A stretch of 43,450 bases of DNA, taken from NCBI GenBank assembly GCA_030627205.1, contig DAOUSN010000021.1:1-43450 (forward strand), in the 5' to 3' direction. This document shows, one piece after another, positions 19,030-27,609 of this stretch. This DNA is from Methylococcaceae bacterium. GTDB taxonomy: Bacteria > Pseudomonadota > Gammaproteobacteria > Methylococcales > Methylomonadaceae. Position numbers and translations under genes: made by a program. A model generated the notes under the pieces. It was not told the origin of the DNA. It did not search any database and worked only from the letters and a program-made list of their open reading frames with translations. How positions within the stretch are numbered: position 1 is the stretch's first letter; the number at the start of each line of letters is the position of its first letter.

Positions 19030-19842
19030 GTGAGCCTTAATAACACTATCGTTTCAGTACAGAACCTAACTTTTTCACGTGGAAACCGAAAAATATTTGA
19101 TGATATTTCATTAGATATTCAACAAGGTAAAGTGACTGCCATCATGGGGCCAAGTGGGACAGGAAAAACAACTTTACTGAAAATTATTGGTGGGCAACTC
19201 TCACCTGCATCAGGTTCGGTTTTTGTAAATGGACAAAATGTGCATCAATTATCGCGTAAAAACTTATACACTTTACGCAAACGTATGGGAATGTTATTTC
19301 AAAGTGGGGCGTTATTAACCGATATGAATGTTTATGATAATGTTGCATTTCCATTGCGTGAGCATACTGATTTAAATGAGTCTATGATTCGCACTCTGGT
19401 ATTGATGAAACTTCAAGCAGTTGGTTTACGAGGTGCGAGAGAATTAATGCCCAATGAGTTATCAGGCGGTATGGCAAGACGTATTGCGCTTGCAAGAGCC
19501 ATTGCGTTAGATCCGATGATGATTATGTATGATGAACCCTTTACAGGTCAAGACCCGATTTCAATGGCAGCCTTGGTTCAATTAATAAAAACCTTAAATA
19601 CCACCTTAAATTTAACCAGCATTATCGTTTCTCATGATGTTAAAGATACTGCTGCTATTGCTGATTATATCTATATCATTTCTCATGGTAAAATTGTAGG
19701 TCATGGCTCACCAGAAGAGATTGAAAATTCAAAATCTGAGTGGGTACAACAATTCATGCATGGTAAAGCCGATGGACCAGTTCATTTTCACTACCCTGCT
19801 CCTACATATATTGATGACCTCCTAGCTTTTGATAAAAATTAA
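19030..19842 (+). CDS. mlaF: Phospholipid trafficking ABC ATPase MlaF
   Basis: A 270-residue ABC ATPase with a GTG start at 19030, chosen because the next codons give the family N-terminus (VQNLTFSRGNRKIFDDISL). Walker A is GPSGTGKTT, the signature is LSGGMARRIALARAI, Walker B is MIMYDEPFTGQDP. The family-specific MGMLFQSGALLTDMNVYDNV and the C-terminal HGKADGPVHFHYPAP mark it as MlaF. It drives MlaE/MlaD-dependent glycerophospholipid transport that maintains outer-membrane asymmetry. It is followed by mlaE after 2 bp. Confidence 0.96.
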   Translation: MSLNNTIVSVQNLTFSRGNRKIFDDISLDIQQGKVTAIMGPSGTGKTTLLKIIGGQLSPASGSVFVNGQNVHQLSRKNLYTLRKRMGMLFQSGALLTDMNVYDNVAFPLREHTDLNESMIRTLVLMKLQAVGLRGARELMPNELSGGMARRIALARAIALDPMMIMYDEPFTGQDPISMAALVQLIKTLNTTLNLTSIIVSHDVKDTAAIADYIYIISHGKIVGHGSPEEIENSKSEWVQQFMHGKADGPVHFHYPAPTYIDDLLAFDKN

Positions 19843-19844
19843 TC

Positions 19845-20627
19845 ATGATTGACTTATTGACTCAACTCGGTAAAAAAACACGCTATAGCTTTGCTAAGTT
19901 AGGACGGAGTAGTTTTTTTTTACAACAATTATTAATGGGAATTACTGATGTTTTAGTTCGCCCTCAATTACTCAGCAAACAACTGTATTCGGTAGGAGTA
20001 TTATCATTTTTTTTGATTACTATTTCAGGGTTATTTGTCGGCATGGTTTTAGGATTGCAAGGATATTATATTTTGTCAAATTTTGGTGCAGATGAAGCTT
20101 TAGGAGTAATGGTAGCAACCTCTTTAGTCAGAGAGCTAGGCCCTGTCGTGGCGGCATTATTATTTGCAGGTCGTGCAGGTTCGGCATTGACCGCAGAAAT
20201 TGGGTTAATGAAAGCAACTGAACAATTATCTGGTATGGAAATGATGGCAATTGACCCGATTAAACGAATTGTCACCCCAAGATTTTTAGCAGGATTTATT
20301 TCATTACCTCTTCTTACTGCCTTATTTAGTAGTGTAGGAGTTTTAGGAGGACATTTGATTGGTGTCAGTTTATTGGGGGTTGATGAAGGCTCTTACTGGT
20401 CGCAAATGCAGGCGAGTCTTGATGTTTATGACGATATACTCAATGGCGTGATTAAAAGTATAGTATTTGGTTTTGTAATTTCATGGATAGCATTATTTGA
20501 AGGCTATGATGCGATACCCACTTCAGAAGGTGTAAGCTGTGCAACCACGCGTACTGTTGTCAACTCAGCATTTGCTATTTTAGGGTTGGACTTTATTCTT
20601 ACTGCACTTATGTTTGGAGACATTTAA
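19845..20627 (+). CDS. mlaE: MlaE phospholipid ABC permease
   Basis: A 260-residue inner-membrane permease of the MlaE/TTG2B family with about five membrane segments. Family landmarks are LVRELGPVVAALLFAGRAGSALTAEIGLM and EQLSGMEMMAIDP, and the C-terminal EGYDAIPTSEGVSCATTRTVV. It partners MlaF and MlaD. Its stop overlaps the mlaD start by 1 bp (TAATG), so translation is probably coupled. Confidence 0.96.
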   Translation: MIDLLTQLGKKTRYSFAKLGRSSFFLQQLLMGITDVLVRPQLLSKQLYSVGVLSFFLITISGLFVGMVLGLQGYYILSNFGADEALGVMVATSLVRELGPVVAALLFAGRAGSALTAEIGLMKATEQLSGMEMMAIDPIKRIVTPRFLAGFISLPLLTALFSSVGVLGGHLIGVSLLGVDEGSYWSQMQASLDVYDDILNGVIKSIVFGFVISWIALFEGYDAIPTSEGVSCATTRTVVNSAFAILGLDFILTALMFGDI

Positions 20628-21094
20628 TGCAACATTCAATTAAACAAGACACTTTAGTTGGGTTATTTATCGCCGTAGGTATAGCTGCATTATTTTTTAT
20701 GGCAATGCAAATAAGCAATTTAAGTACGTTTACTAAAGAAGACAGTTATACGATTTCTGCCGCCTTTGAAAACTCAGGAGGCTTAAAAATTAAATCCCCA
20801 GTAGTTGTCGGTGGTGTTCGTATTGGACGAGTAATTGCAATTACCTTGGATCAAACAAAATTTCAATCTATAGTCACCATGAAAATAGAATCTCAATATA
20901 ATAAACTCCCAGAAGATACCACTGCAAGTATTTTCACCGCAGGTTTATTAGGCGAGCAATATGTAAGTTTAGATCCAGGTGGTTTGGAGGATTTATTAAT
21001 TAATAACAGTGTCATTGATATAACCCAGTCAGCCATTGTTTTAGAAGAAATTATCGGACAATTTCTATTTAAAAGTGCTGAAACCAAAGAGTAA
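20627..21094 (+). CDS. mlaD: MCE-domain protein MlaD
   Basis: A 155-residue protein with one N-terminal helix (about 9-28, LVGLFIAVGIAALFFMAM) and a single periplasmic MCE domain containing FENSGGLKIKSPVVVGGVRIG and AGLLGEQYVSLDPGG. MlaD hexamers form a periplasmic ring on MlaE that carries phospholipid. It is slightly shorter than the E. coli protein (183). The next gene is mlaB-like; mlaC, which normally follows mlaD, is absent. Confidence 0.94.
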   Translation: MQHSIKQDTLVGLFIAVGIAALFFMAMQISNLSTFTKEDSYTISAAFENSGGLKIKSPVVVGGVRIGRVIAITLDQTKFQSIVTMKIESQYNKLPEDTTASIFTAGLLGEQYVSLDPGGLEDLLINNSVIDITQSAIVLEEIIGQFLFKSAETKE

Positions 21095-21102
21095 TCTCAC
21101 TA

Positions 21103-21411
21103 ATGGAAATTTTAAAAATTACAATGCCTGATGACGGACAGATTATATTAACAGGTGACTTAACCTTCGCAAATATTAATAAAAAAACTGTAAACACTAT
21201 TGATTTTGAAAATCATCATCACAGTGATAATATAAATATTGATTTAAAAGCGGTTAAACTAAGTGATAGTGCAGGTTTAGCCTTGATGATTGAGTGGATA
21301 AAACTTAGTAGGCAGTATAATATACAATTAAAATTTAGCCATATCCCGGAACAATTATTAACCTTAGCAAAATTGAGTGGTTTTGAGAATAACGCCTATT
21401 TTGCAAAATAA
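21103..21411 (+). CDS. mlaB: STAS-domain protein, MlaB-like
   Basis: A 102-residue single STAS domain with the expected LKAVKLSDSAGLALMIEWIK segment around the conserved Asp-Ser. MlaB binds MlaF in the cytoplasm and stabilises the transporter. It lies 8 bp after mlaD, so position and size both fit MlaB although the sequence is divergent. It is the last gene before tRNA-Ser. Confidence 0.8.
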   Translation: MEILKITMPDDGQIILTGDLTFANINKKTVNTIDFENHHHSDNINIDLKAVKLSDSAGLALMIEWIKLSRQYNIQLKFSHIPEQLLTLAKLSGFENNAYFAK

Positions 21412-21423
21412 ATTAATATTTGT

Positions 21424-21452
21424 TTTACAATAAATTAAAAAATATCTATAAT
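21424..21452 (+). promoter_or_regulatory. Sigma-70-type promoter of tRNA-Ser
   Basis: TTTACA (21424-21429), a 17-bp spacer, then a perfect TATAAT (21447-21452), placing the start about 20 bp before the tRNA. GC-containing bases follow the -10 box, as expected for a discriminator. Confidence 0.65.
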
Positions 21453-21478
21453 AATGGGTTGGATTAATCTTATTGTTA

Positions 21479-21566
21479 GGAGAGATGGCCGAGTGGTCGA
21501 AGGCGCACGCCTGGAAAGTGTGTATACGGCAACGTATCGAGGGTTCGAACCCCTCTCTCTCCGCCA
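21479..21566 (+). tRNA. tRNA-Ser(GGA)
   Basis: An 88-nt cloverleaf with encoded CCA. The acceptor arm GGAGAGA pairs exactly with TCTCTCC. The anticodon loop is CTGGAAA, with anticodon GGA. There is a long class II variable arm (ATACGGCAACGTAT), and the T arm is GAGGG-TTCGAAC-CCCTC. It reads UCC and UCU serine codons. The body closely follows the E. coli tRNA-Ser(GGA). Confidence 0.98.
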
Positions 21567-21614
21567 CCATAAATTCAAATGAAATGACTTTCTTATGTAA
21601 TTATTATTTATATT

Positions 21615-22739
21615 TTAATAAGAATTTGAGTTTTTACGATTACGAAAAATTAACGGTTTTTCATCAATCATTAATGAATTTTCTTTAGCCGCATCAATAG
21701 CTTGATTAATAAGGTGATGATCGGGTGATTTACTGCAAACAGGATCAGTTGCAAACATATCTCCTTTTAATAAATAAGCTTGACAACGACAACCACCAAA
21801 ATCTTTTTCCTTTTCATCACAACTGCGACAAGGTTCTTGCATCCAGTCATCCCCTCGAAAAAAATTAAAAGCCTTTGAATTATGCCAAATTTCCTTAATA
21901 CTATCATCATTAACATTAGGGCAATTTAAGTTAGGTAATTCCCGTGCCGAATGACAAGGTAAAGCCACTCCATCAGGTGCAATGGTTAAAAAAGTCGTCC
22001 CCCAACCATTCATACAAGCTTTAGGGCGATCTTCATGAAAATCAGGGACTACATAATAAATTTTCATTTTCCCTGCTACTTTTTTCTTAAATTCCTGAGC
22101 AATATTCTCTGCTATTTCAAATTGCTCTTTAGTCGGTAATAATAAATCACGATTAGCATGTGCCCAACCATAATATTGTGTATTTGCTAACTCTAAATAA
22201 TCTGCTCCCAACTCTTCTGCCATTGTTAATATTTGCGGCATTTGCTCAATATTTTTTCGATGAATAACTACACACAATACCATCGGATAACCATGTTTTT
22301 TAACTAAATGTGCCACTTGTTTTTTATGGGTAAATGATTTTGTTCCTGCTAAATAATCACTAAGCTCCTCACTACTAGCTTGAATACTCACTTGAATATG
22401 ATCTAAACCTGCTTCTTTTAAGGCAATAATTCGACTTTCATCCAAACCATAAGCAGAAGTAATGAGGTTTGAGTAATAACCTAATTCTCGTGCATGTTTA
22501 ACAATCTCTTCTAAATCTTTTCTAACTAAAGGTTCTCCTCCAGATAAGCCTAATTGCACTGCTCCCATTTTTCGCGCTTGAATTAACACTCGCTTCCAAT
22601 CATCGGTACTCAGCTCTTGTTTATAATGACTATAATCCAAAGGGTTTGCACAATAAGGACATTGTAATGGACATGAGTAAGTAAGTTCAGCGAGTAACCA
22701 ACGGGGAGGGGTAATATTAGCTTTGTTGAATCCAGCCAT
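21615..22739 (-). CDS. pqqE: PqqA peptide cyclase (radical SAM)
   Basis: A 374-residue radical SAM/SPASM enzyme that forms the Glu-Tyr carbon-carbon bond in the PqqA precursor. The radical SAM cluster motif is TYSCPLQCPYC (CxxxCxxC, about 19-30). The SPASM region has CHSARELPNLNCP and EPCRSCDEKEKDFGGCRCQA, supplying ligands for the auxiliary clusters. Length matches PqqE (about 375-385). It overlaps pqqD by 23 bp on the same strand. pqqA, pqqB and pqqC are not in this window, so the PQQ genes are split. Confidence 0.97.
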   Translation of the reverse strand: MAGFNKANITPPRWLLAELTYSCPLQCPYCANPLDYSHYKQELSTDDWKRVLIQARKMGAVQLGLSGGEPLVRKDLEEIVKHARELGYYSNLITSAYGLDESRIIALKEAGLDHIQVSIQASSEELSDYLAGTKSFTHKKQVAHLVKKHGYPMVLCVVIHRKNIEQMPQILTMAEELGADYLELANTQYYGWAHANRDLLLPTKEQFEIAENIAQEFKKKVAGKMKIYYVVPDFHEDRPKACMNGWGTTFLTIAPDGVALPCHSARELPNLNCPNVNDDSIKEIWHNSKAFNFFRGDDWMQEPCRSCDEKEKDFGGCRCQAYLLKGDMFATDPVCSKSPDHHLINQAIDAAKENSLMIDEKPLIFRNRKNSNSY

Positions 22740-22989
22740 TTTTTAAGGCATCCTCTAAAAAATTAATAATATCTTTTTCAAGACCAGTAGTTTGAAACTT
22801 ATGCTCTAATTCATCAACAATTTGTGCTAGTTGACGACTACCATCGCAGAGTTTCAAAATTTCTGCGGAAGATTGATTTAATTCAACCATGCCTTCTGGG
22901 TATAAAATAACCTCTTTTTGCTGGGCTTCCTCCCATTGCAAACGGTGCATAGATGAAAATTTAAGATTTAAATTATGGTTAAGGCTCAT
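22717..22989 (-). CDS. pqqD: PQQ biosynthesis peptide chaperone PqqD
   Basis: A 90-residue RRE-fold protein that binds PqqA and presents it to PqqE. Recognisable parts are RLQWEEAQQKEVILYPEGMVELNQSSAEIL and the C-terminal helix ending DALKNGWI. It lies 4 bp after the metallohydrolase gene and overlaps pqqE, so the three form a unit. Confidence 0.93.
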   Translation of the reverse strand: MSLNHNLNLKFSSMHRLQWEEAQQKEVILYPEGMVELNQSSAEILKLCDGSRQLAQIVDELEHKFQTTGLEKDIINFLEDALKNGWIQQS

Positions 22990-22993
22990 TATT

Positions 22994-23908
22994 TTATTCC
23001 TCCCACTCTAGCTCTGCAAAAGCAGTGGTAATATTTTTACGATGAAATTGTGCAAATAACTTCCAACTTTTTGCTTCTGAATAAGCCACAGTGTTTACAG
23101 CCTCTTCTAAAAACTTTCCTTGTTTGATTAGAATTCTAATTTCATCACGTAATAACGTTAAATAACGTTTTTGTGGTTGTAAGCTATTTTTCCAGTCAGT
23201 TATCAAAGCTCCATGACCTGGAATAACATAAGTATAATTTTGTTTTTCTAAACGTACTAATTCTGCCAACCAACCATTAATACTGCCATCTATGACTGGT
23301 ATATGTTCACGAAATAATAAATCTGATAACCATAAGCTATTTGTTTGTTGATCATAAATACTTAAATCATTGTCAGTATGTGCGGTAGGATGCGCGGTAA
23401 GCTCTAATTTTCTCCCACCTAAATCAATTTTTAAATGGTCAATAACATTTATTGTCGGAGGAATAATATCTTTAGCCGTTAATTTAATCCCCAATTTTTC
23501 TATGGCATTATTAATATAATAATCACTACGCATTGCCATAGCTCTGGCTAATTTATAATGACCAACAAACTCAACCCCATCTGATTTAAACGCACTATTA
23601 CCATAAATATGATCTGGATGAATATGCGTATTAATAACGTAACAAACAGGTTTATGAGTGATTTCTCTGATGGTGTTTTTTAACGCCTCACCCTGTGCGG
23701 GATTACCCCCTGAATCAATTACTGCTACACATTTTTCACCGACAATAAAGCCAATATTTGCAATTGCCCCGTGGTTAGTCGTGTTTGGTAATTCATGTTT
23801 ACCAAAATGAACATAAATACCTTTAGCGACTTCTTTAACAAGTAATGTTTCTATTGATAATGCCTGCTGGCTAATAATTAATAAAGCAAACGCCCATAAA
23901 ATTTTCAT
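22994..23908 (-). CDS. Periplasmic metallo-beta-lactamase-fold hydrolase linked to PQQ genes
   Basis: A 304-residue protein with an N-terminal signal peptide (about 1-18, ending QQALS). The MBL fold carries the zinc motif THIHPDHIYGNSAF (HxHxDH), a second ligand region in TAHPTAHTDND, and YVIPGHG late in the chain. It belongs to the group annotated as quinoprotein relay system zinc metallohydrolases, found with PQQ or quinoprotein dehydrogenase genes. Substrate is unknown. It lies directly upstream of pqqD in the same orientation, supporting a role in quinoprotein function or maturation. Confidence 0.75.
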   Translation of the reverse strand: MKILWAFALLIISQQALSIETLLVKEVAKGIYVHFGKHELPNTTNHGAIANIGFIVGEKCVAVIDSGGNPAQGEALKNTIREITHKPVCYVINTHIHPDHIYGNSAFKSDGVEFVGHYKLARAMAMRSDYYINNAIEKLGIKLTAKDIIPPTINVIDHLKIDLGGRKLELTAHPTAHTDNDLSIYDQQTNSLWLSDLLFREHIPVIDGSINGWLAELVRLEKQNYTYVIPGHGALITDWKNSLQPQKRYLTLLRDEIRILIKQGKFLEEAVNTVAYSEAKSWKLFAQFHRKNITTAFAELEWEE

Positions 23909-23947
23909 AAACCACTCTCTTAAATTTTACTGATAATCTAATCGTTT

Positions 23948-24625
23948 TCATTCATTTTCTTTAGGAACTTTATAACCTCTACCTCTTAAAGTTTCTATGG
24001 GTTTAGTTTTTCCATAAGGATCTATTTTTTTTCTCAATCGACCAATAAAAACCTCAATAACATTACTATCACGGTCAAAATTCTCATCATAAATATGATC
24101 TGTTAATACGGATTTAGAAATAACTTCACCCTGACGAAACATTAAGTATTCCAATACCTTATATTCAAATGCAGTTAACTCTACCCATTTTCCATTAACG
24201 GAAACAGTTTGCGCTAAAGTATCTAATTTAATATTTTTATAAGTTAAAATAGGTTGAGCATTGCCTGTAGAACGACGAATTAACGCATTAATCCTTGCTT
24301 CAAGTTCTTCATAATGAAATGGTTTAGATAAATAATCATCAGCTCCAGCCTCTAAACCCTCAACCTTATCTTGCCAACGGTTACGGGCAGTTAATAATAA
24401 TACAGGAAGATCAATCGCATTTTTTCGTAAGCGTTTTACCAATTCTATTCCTGAAAAATCAGGTAAGCCTATATCAATAATAGCGGCATCAATAGGATAT
24501 TCTTTTGCAAGATAATATCCTTCTTTAGCACTATAAGCGTTATCAACAACAAAGCGTTTTTTTCTAAAAAACTGTTGTATTTGTTGGCAGAGTATTTTTT
24601 CATCTTCAACTATTAAAATACGCAT
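23948..24625 (-). CDS. OmpR/PhoP-family response regulator
   Basis: A 225-residue protein: a receiver domain (1-120; phosphoacceptor Asp in AAIIDIGLPDFSG; Lys in DDYLSKPFHYEEL) and a winged-helix DNA-binding domain (about 128-220; NVIEVFIGRLRKKID, TLRGRGYK). It is closest to the QseB/PhoP-like group. The upstream gene encodes a PepSY-like periplasmic protein, a common companion of such two-component systems, but no histidine kinase is adjacent on either side, so the kinase must lie elsewhere or be lost. Confidence 0.9.
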   Translation of the reverse strand: MRILIVEDEKILCQQIQQFFRKKRFVVDNAYSAKEGYYLAKEYPIDAAIIDIGLPDFSGIELVKRLRKNAIDLPVLLLTARNRWQDKVEGLEAGADDYLSKPFHYEELEARINALIRRSTGNAQPILTYKNIKLDTLAQTVSVNGKWVELTAFEYKVLEYLMFRQGEVISKSVLTDHIYDENFDRDSNVIEVFIGRLRKKIDPYGKTKPIETLRGRGYKVPKENE

Positions 24626-24627
24626 CG

Positions 24628-24909
24628 TTATTCATCTTTTTTCTTATTTTCATTAGATTCATTACTTTTTTTTACTGTTTCAGAATTAATTTTAATATTC
24701 TGGATTAACCCTTTTTTAGTTAAAATTTTAATGATATGAACTTTTTTACCAGCTATTGTTTTTGTTTCAGCGCTTAACACCTTGTTTTCAGTATTTTCTG
24801 TTATTTTTTTAGTGGCCTCATCAAGTGTAATAGGCTTTATTTCTTTATCAGTTTCTGCAAAAGAAATGGGTGAAAATAAAATAATAATAAAGTGGAAAAT
24901 ATACTTCAT
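24628..24909 (-). CDS. Small secreted PepSY-like protein
   Basis: A protein of 93 residues from the ATG at 24909. The frame stays open upstream to 25002, but this ATG gives a clean signal peptide (MKYIFHFIIILFSPISFAET) and has a GGA preceding it. The mature part, about 70 residues with ITLDEATKKI and VHIIKILTKKG, resembles a single PepSY domain followed by a charged KKSNESNENKKKDE tail. PepSY proteins beside response regulators are thought to modulate sensing. It lies 2 bp upstream of the regulator gene. Confidence 0.6.
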   Translation of the reverse strand: MKYIFHFIIILFSPISFAETDKEIKPITLDEATKKITENTENKVLSAETKTIAGKKVHIIKILTKKGLIQNIKINSETVKKSNESNENKKKDE

Positions 24910-25005
24910 GGTTGTTCCAATATTTAAAAAAAGGGAAAATATTATCCGTATAATTACAGTCATAGTTCCCTCATATAGCGTAGGAACGATGAATAGAACC
25001 ACTTT

Positions 25006-25971
25006 TTATCGTAAAGAAATAGAGTGCAACGCACTATTAAATGCCTGCCCAAATGACAAGCCTAAATCACCAATCATCTGACTTAATAATTCTTTTTGTG
25101 GGGTAAAATTAACTTTCTTCTTTGTTCCTATCTCATTTTTAGCCACACTATCAATATTACCAAAACCATCTGCAATCCCAAGTTTAACTCCTGTTGCACC
25201 CGTCCAAATTAAACCTGAAAAAGTATCTTCTGACTCAATTAATCGGTCACCACGTCCAATACGAACCGCATCAATAAACTGCTGATGTACTTCATCTAGT
25301 AAGGATTGCATGTGTTGTGTTTCAACTTCATTACTTGGTGAAAATTGATCCAGCATGGCTTTATGAGAACCTGCGGTTAATAAACGCCTCTCTACACCTA
25401 GCTTTTTCAATACATCAACAAACCCAAAACCATTCATAATCACCCCAATAGAACCAATAATACTTGCTGGACTCACAAAAATTTTATCACTAGCAGCCGC
25501 AATATAATAACCCCCTGAGGCGCAAATATCCCCGACAACCGAATGAATCGGTAAATCGGGGTGCTCTTTTTTAATCCGCCTAATTTCATCATAAATATAA
25601 GCAGACTGCACAGGACTTCCACCTGGTGAATTAATATTTAAAATAATTCCTTTAGTATTGCTATCTTTTACTGCGTTTCTTAGTCCTTCAATAATATTCG
25701 TTGCATTCGCATCTTCATTATCAGCAATAACCCCTAAAATATCAATAATAGCGGTATGTGCCTCATTGCTAGAGGAAAATCCATCTTTAAAATTAGGATA
25801 AACGGCTATTGAAACTATTCCTAACAAATAAATAAACATTAATGATTTAAAAAAATTATTCCAACGACGACTGCGGCGTTGTTCAACAACGGCAGCTAAA
25901 GCAACTTTTTCTAAAACTTCTCGTTCCCATGAAGGCTGTTGTGAATAAGTGGGATTATCTTTATTTTCCAT
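25006..25971 (-). CDS. sppA: S49-family signal peptide peptidase (SppA-like)
   Basis: A 321-residue short-form SppA, anchored by one N-terminal helix (about 44-60). The peptidase domain has ILNINSPGGSPVQSAYIYDEI, the nucleophile region VVGDICASGGYYIAAASDKI (Ser after CA), and the general-base Lys region LTAGSHKAMLDQFSP. It degrades cleaved signal peptides in the inner membrane. In many gammaproteobacteria this gene lies next to rluC, as it does here (rluC is 138 bp upstream). Confidence 0.88.
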   Translation of the reverse strand: MENKDNPTYSQQPSWEREVLEKVALAAVVEQRRSRRWNNFFKSLMFIYLLGIVSIAVYPNFKDGFSSSNEAHTAIIDILGVIADNEDANATNIIEGLRNAVKDSNTKGIILNINSPGGSPVQSAYIYDEIRRIKKEHPDLPIHSVVGDICASGGYYIAAASDKIFVSPASIIGSIGVIMNGFGFVDVLKKLGVERRLLTAGSHKAMLDQFSPSNEVETQHMQSLLDEVHQQFIDAVRIGRGDRLIESEDTFSGLIWTGATGVKLGIADGFGNIDSVAKNEIGTKKKVNFTPQKELLSQMIGDLGLSFGQAFNSALHSISLR

Positions 25972-26109
25972 TAATTTAACCTTTTATAACCTTTGTATAT
26001 ATAATTTCAAGTAACTTTGAGGCAGTGTAACAATTAATATTGCGAGTTACCTTGCAGTAATTTTTCTAAGGAATCAACTAAAATCTTATCCTAATTTAAA
26101 ATAATTAAA

Positions 26110-27069
26110 TTAAAGCGGTTTTTCATGATTTAACAATGTAATTAAAGAAGATGGTAAAGGAGCGTTAAGTGTCATTATTTCGCCTGTATTAGGATGTGCA
26201 AAACTTAGTTTTTTAGCATGAAGAAATAAGCGTTTATAGCCTCTTTGTTTAAACTGCTGATTAGTTGTCATGTTACCATAACGGTCATCAGCCACAATTG
26301 GGTGACCTAAATAAGCCGCATGAACCCTAATTTGATGTGTGCGTCCAGTTTTAGGACTAGCTTCCACTAAAGTTGCATTTTGAAATCGTTGAATTCGTCT
26401 AAAAAACGTTTCCGCTTGCTTACCCTTTTTACTAATAACAACGATTCGTTCTCCATTGTTAGCTGTATTTTTTAATAAAGGCATATTAACAGTTTGTTTT
26501 TTACGTTGCCAACAACCTGCAAGCAAAGCTAAATAGGTTTTATCAATACCTTCTCCTCGAAATAATTCATGCAGTGAACGTAATGCACTGCGTTTCTTAG
26601 CAATCAGCAAACAACCAGAAGTCTCTTTATCTAGTCGATGAACTAATTCAAGAAAACGAGCATCAGGTCGCAAAGTTCTTAAAGCTTCAATAATACCTGA
26701 ATCAATACCTGTGCCTCCATGCACGGCAAAACCAGAAGGTTTATTTAAACCAATTAAAAAGTCATCTTCAAAAATAATATCATTTTCTAAACTATGTTTC
26801 AAAGCGGTTTTAATAAAAATTTTCTGAGTATTCTCAGTCATTCTAACCGGCGGAATTCTAAGCTTATCACCACAAATAAGCCGGTAGTTTACATTAATAC
26901 GACCTTTGTTTATACGGACTTCACCTTTACGGATAATACGGTAAATTCTACTTTTAGGAACGCCTTTTAAGCGGGTAATTAAAAAATTATCTAAGCGTTG
27001 CCCAGCCTGTTCTTCATCAATATCAACCCATTTAACTTGGGGTTTTATTTCATTTTTATCACTATTCAT
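26110..27069 (-). CDS. rluC: 23S rRNA pseudouridine synthase RluC
   Basis: A 319-residue protein: an N-terminal S4 RNA-binding domain (about 17-70, GQRLDNFLITRL) and a RluA-family catalytic domain with the active-site motif ELVHRLDKETSGCLLIAKKR, followed by SPKTGRTHQIRVHAAYLGHPI. It modifies uridines of 23S rRNA (955, 2504, 2580 in E. coli). It is divergent from rne across a 539-bp region, the same arrangement as in E. coli. Confidence 0.93.
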   Translation of the reverse strand: MNSDKNEIKPQVKWVDIDEEQAGQRLDNFLITRLKGVPKSRIYRIIRKGEVRINKGRINVNYRLICGDKLRIPPVRMTENTQKIFIKTALKHSLENDIIFEDDFLIGLNKPSGFAVHGGTGIDSGIIEALRTLRPDARFLELVHRLDKETSGCLLIAKKRSALRSLHELFRGEGIDKTYLALLAGCWQRKKQTVNMPLLKNTANNGERIVVISKKGKQAETFFRRIQRFQNATLVEASPKTGRTHQIRVHAAYLGHPIVADDRYGNMTTNQQFKQRGYKRLFLHAKKLSFAHPNTGEIMTLNAPLPSSLITLLNHEKPL

Positions 27070-27231
27070 CTGTTAAATGATACCGTAATTTTTATAATTT
27101 GCGGCTTTAAATTGATGCAAACTGTTAAGATTGTTATATTAGACGAGTTTATCTGTACAATAAACCAAAGATGATCCCTAAAAATAAAAATTATTTACAG
27201 CTTAGGGTATCTATGAATTAGTCGGGTTTTA

Positions 27232-27253
27232 TCACTCAACCCATGATGAGTGA
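27232..27253 (+). promoter_or_regulatory. Stem-loop in the rluC-rne region
   Basis: TCACTCA and TGAGTGA form a perfect 7-bp stem around an 8-nt loop ACCCATGA. There is no T-tract, so it is not a terminator. It could belong to the rne leader. Confidence 0.4.
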
Positions 27254-27474
27254 GACTGTTTCGTTTAGGATTGTGTTTATTCGACAGCATCAATAATTGG
27301 ATTTTTTAGGCAGGCACACATTGCATGATTTGTCACTAGCACAAATTAAATCAATGAAAACATAACAAGACCTGCAAGTTAACTTTTTTAGGTAAGGATA
27401 CATTTCCACTTAAGACAATAAAACGCATTGATAGCGTACTTAAGACCTTTAGCCGTGACTTTAAAAAAGCTTGA

Positions 27475-27609
27475 ATGAGTGAGCTACAAACTTTCATTTG
27501 TAGCCAAGTTTTATCCGCATCAATTCAAACCCTTTTTATATCCAATTATTTAGATGTTAATACCATCAATAAACCTGAAAATGAAACAAAAGTTATTAAG
27601 GATACATAA
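27475..27609 (+). CDS. Candidate upstream ORF in the rne leader
   Basis: ATG at 27475 opens a 44-codon frame ([20 protein letters not shown] at its start). Its TAA overlaps the first base of the rne ATG (TAATG). There is no Shine-Dalgarno before it, and a hairpin (27483-27504) lies at its 5' end. It matches no family I recognise. It may be coincidental, but the stop/start overlap is the arrangement used for translational coupling. Confidence 0.25.
   Translation: MSELQTFICSQVLSASIQTLFISNYLDVNTINKPENETKVIKDT
27483..27504 (+). promoter_or_regulatory. Stem-loop 105 nt upstream of rne
   Basis: GCTACAAA and TTTGTAGC form a perfect 8-bp stem with a 6-nt loop CTTTCA. Its position within the rne leader makes it a candidate RNase E self-recognition hairpin. 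Confidence 0.45.

Larger units (their letters stand above)
27070..27608 (+). promoter_or_regulatory. Long rne leader / rluC-rne intergenic region
   Basis: 539 bp between divergent rluC and rne. It holds two clear stem-loops (27232-27253 and 27483-27504) and a 44-codon open frame ending on the rne start. In E. coli the rne 5' UTR is about 360 nt, and its hairpins let RNase E control its own mRNA. A leader with the same role is likely here, but sequence similarity to the E. coli elements was not seen. Confidence 0.55.
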
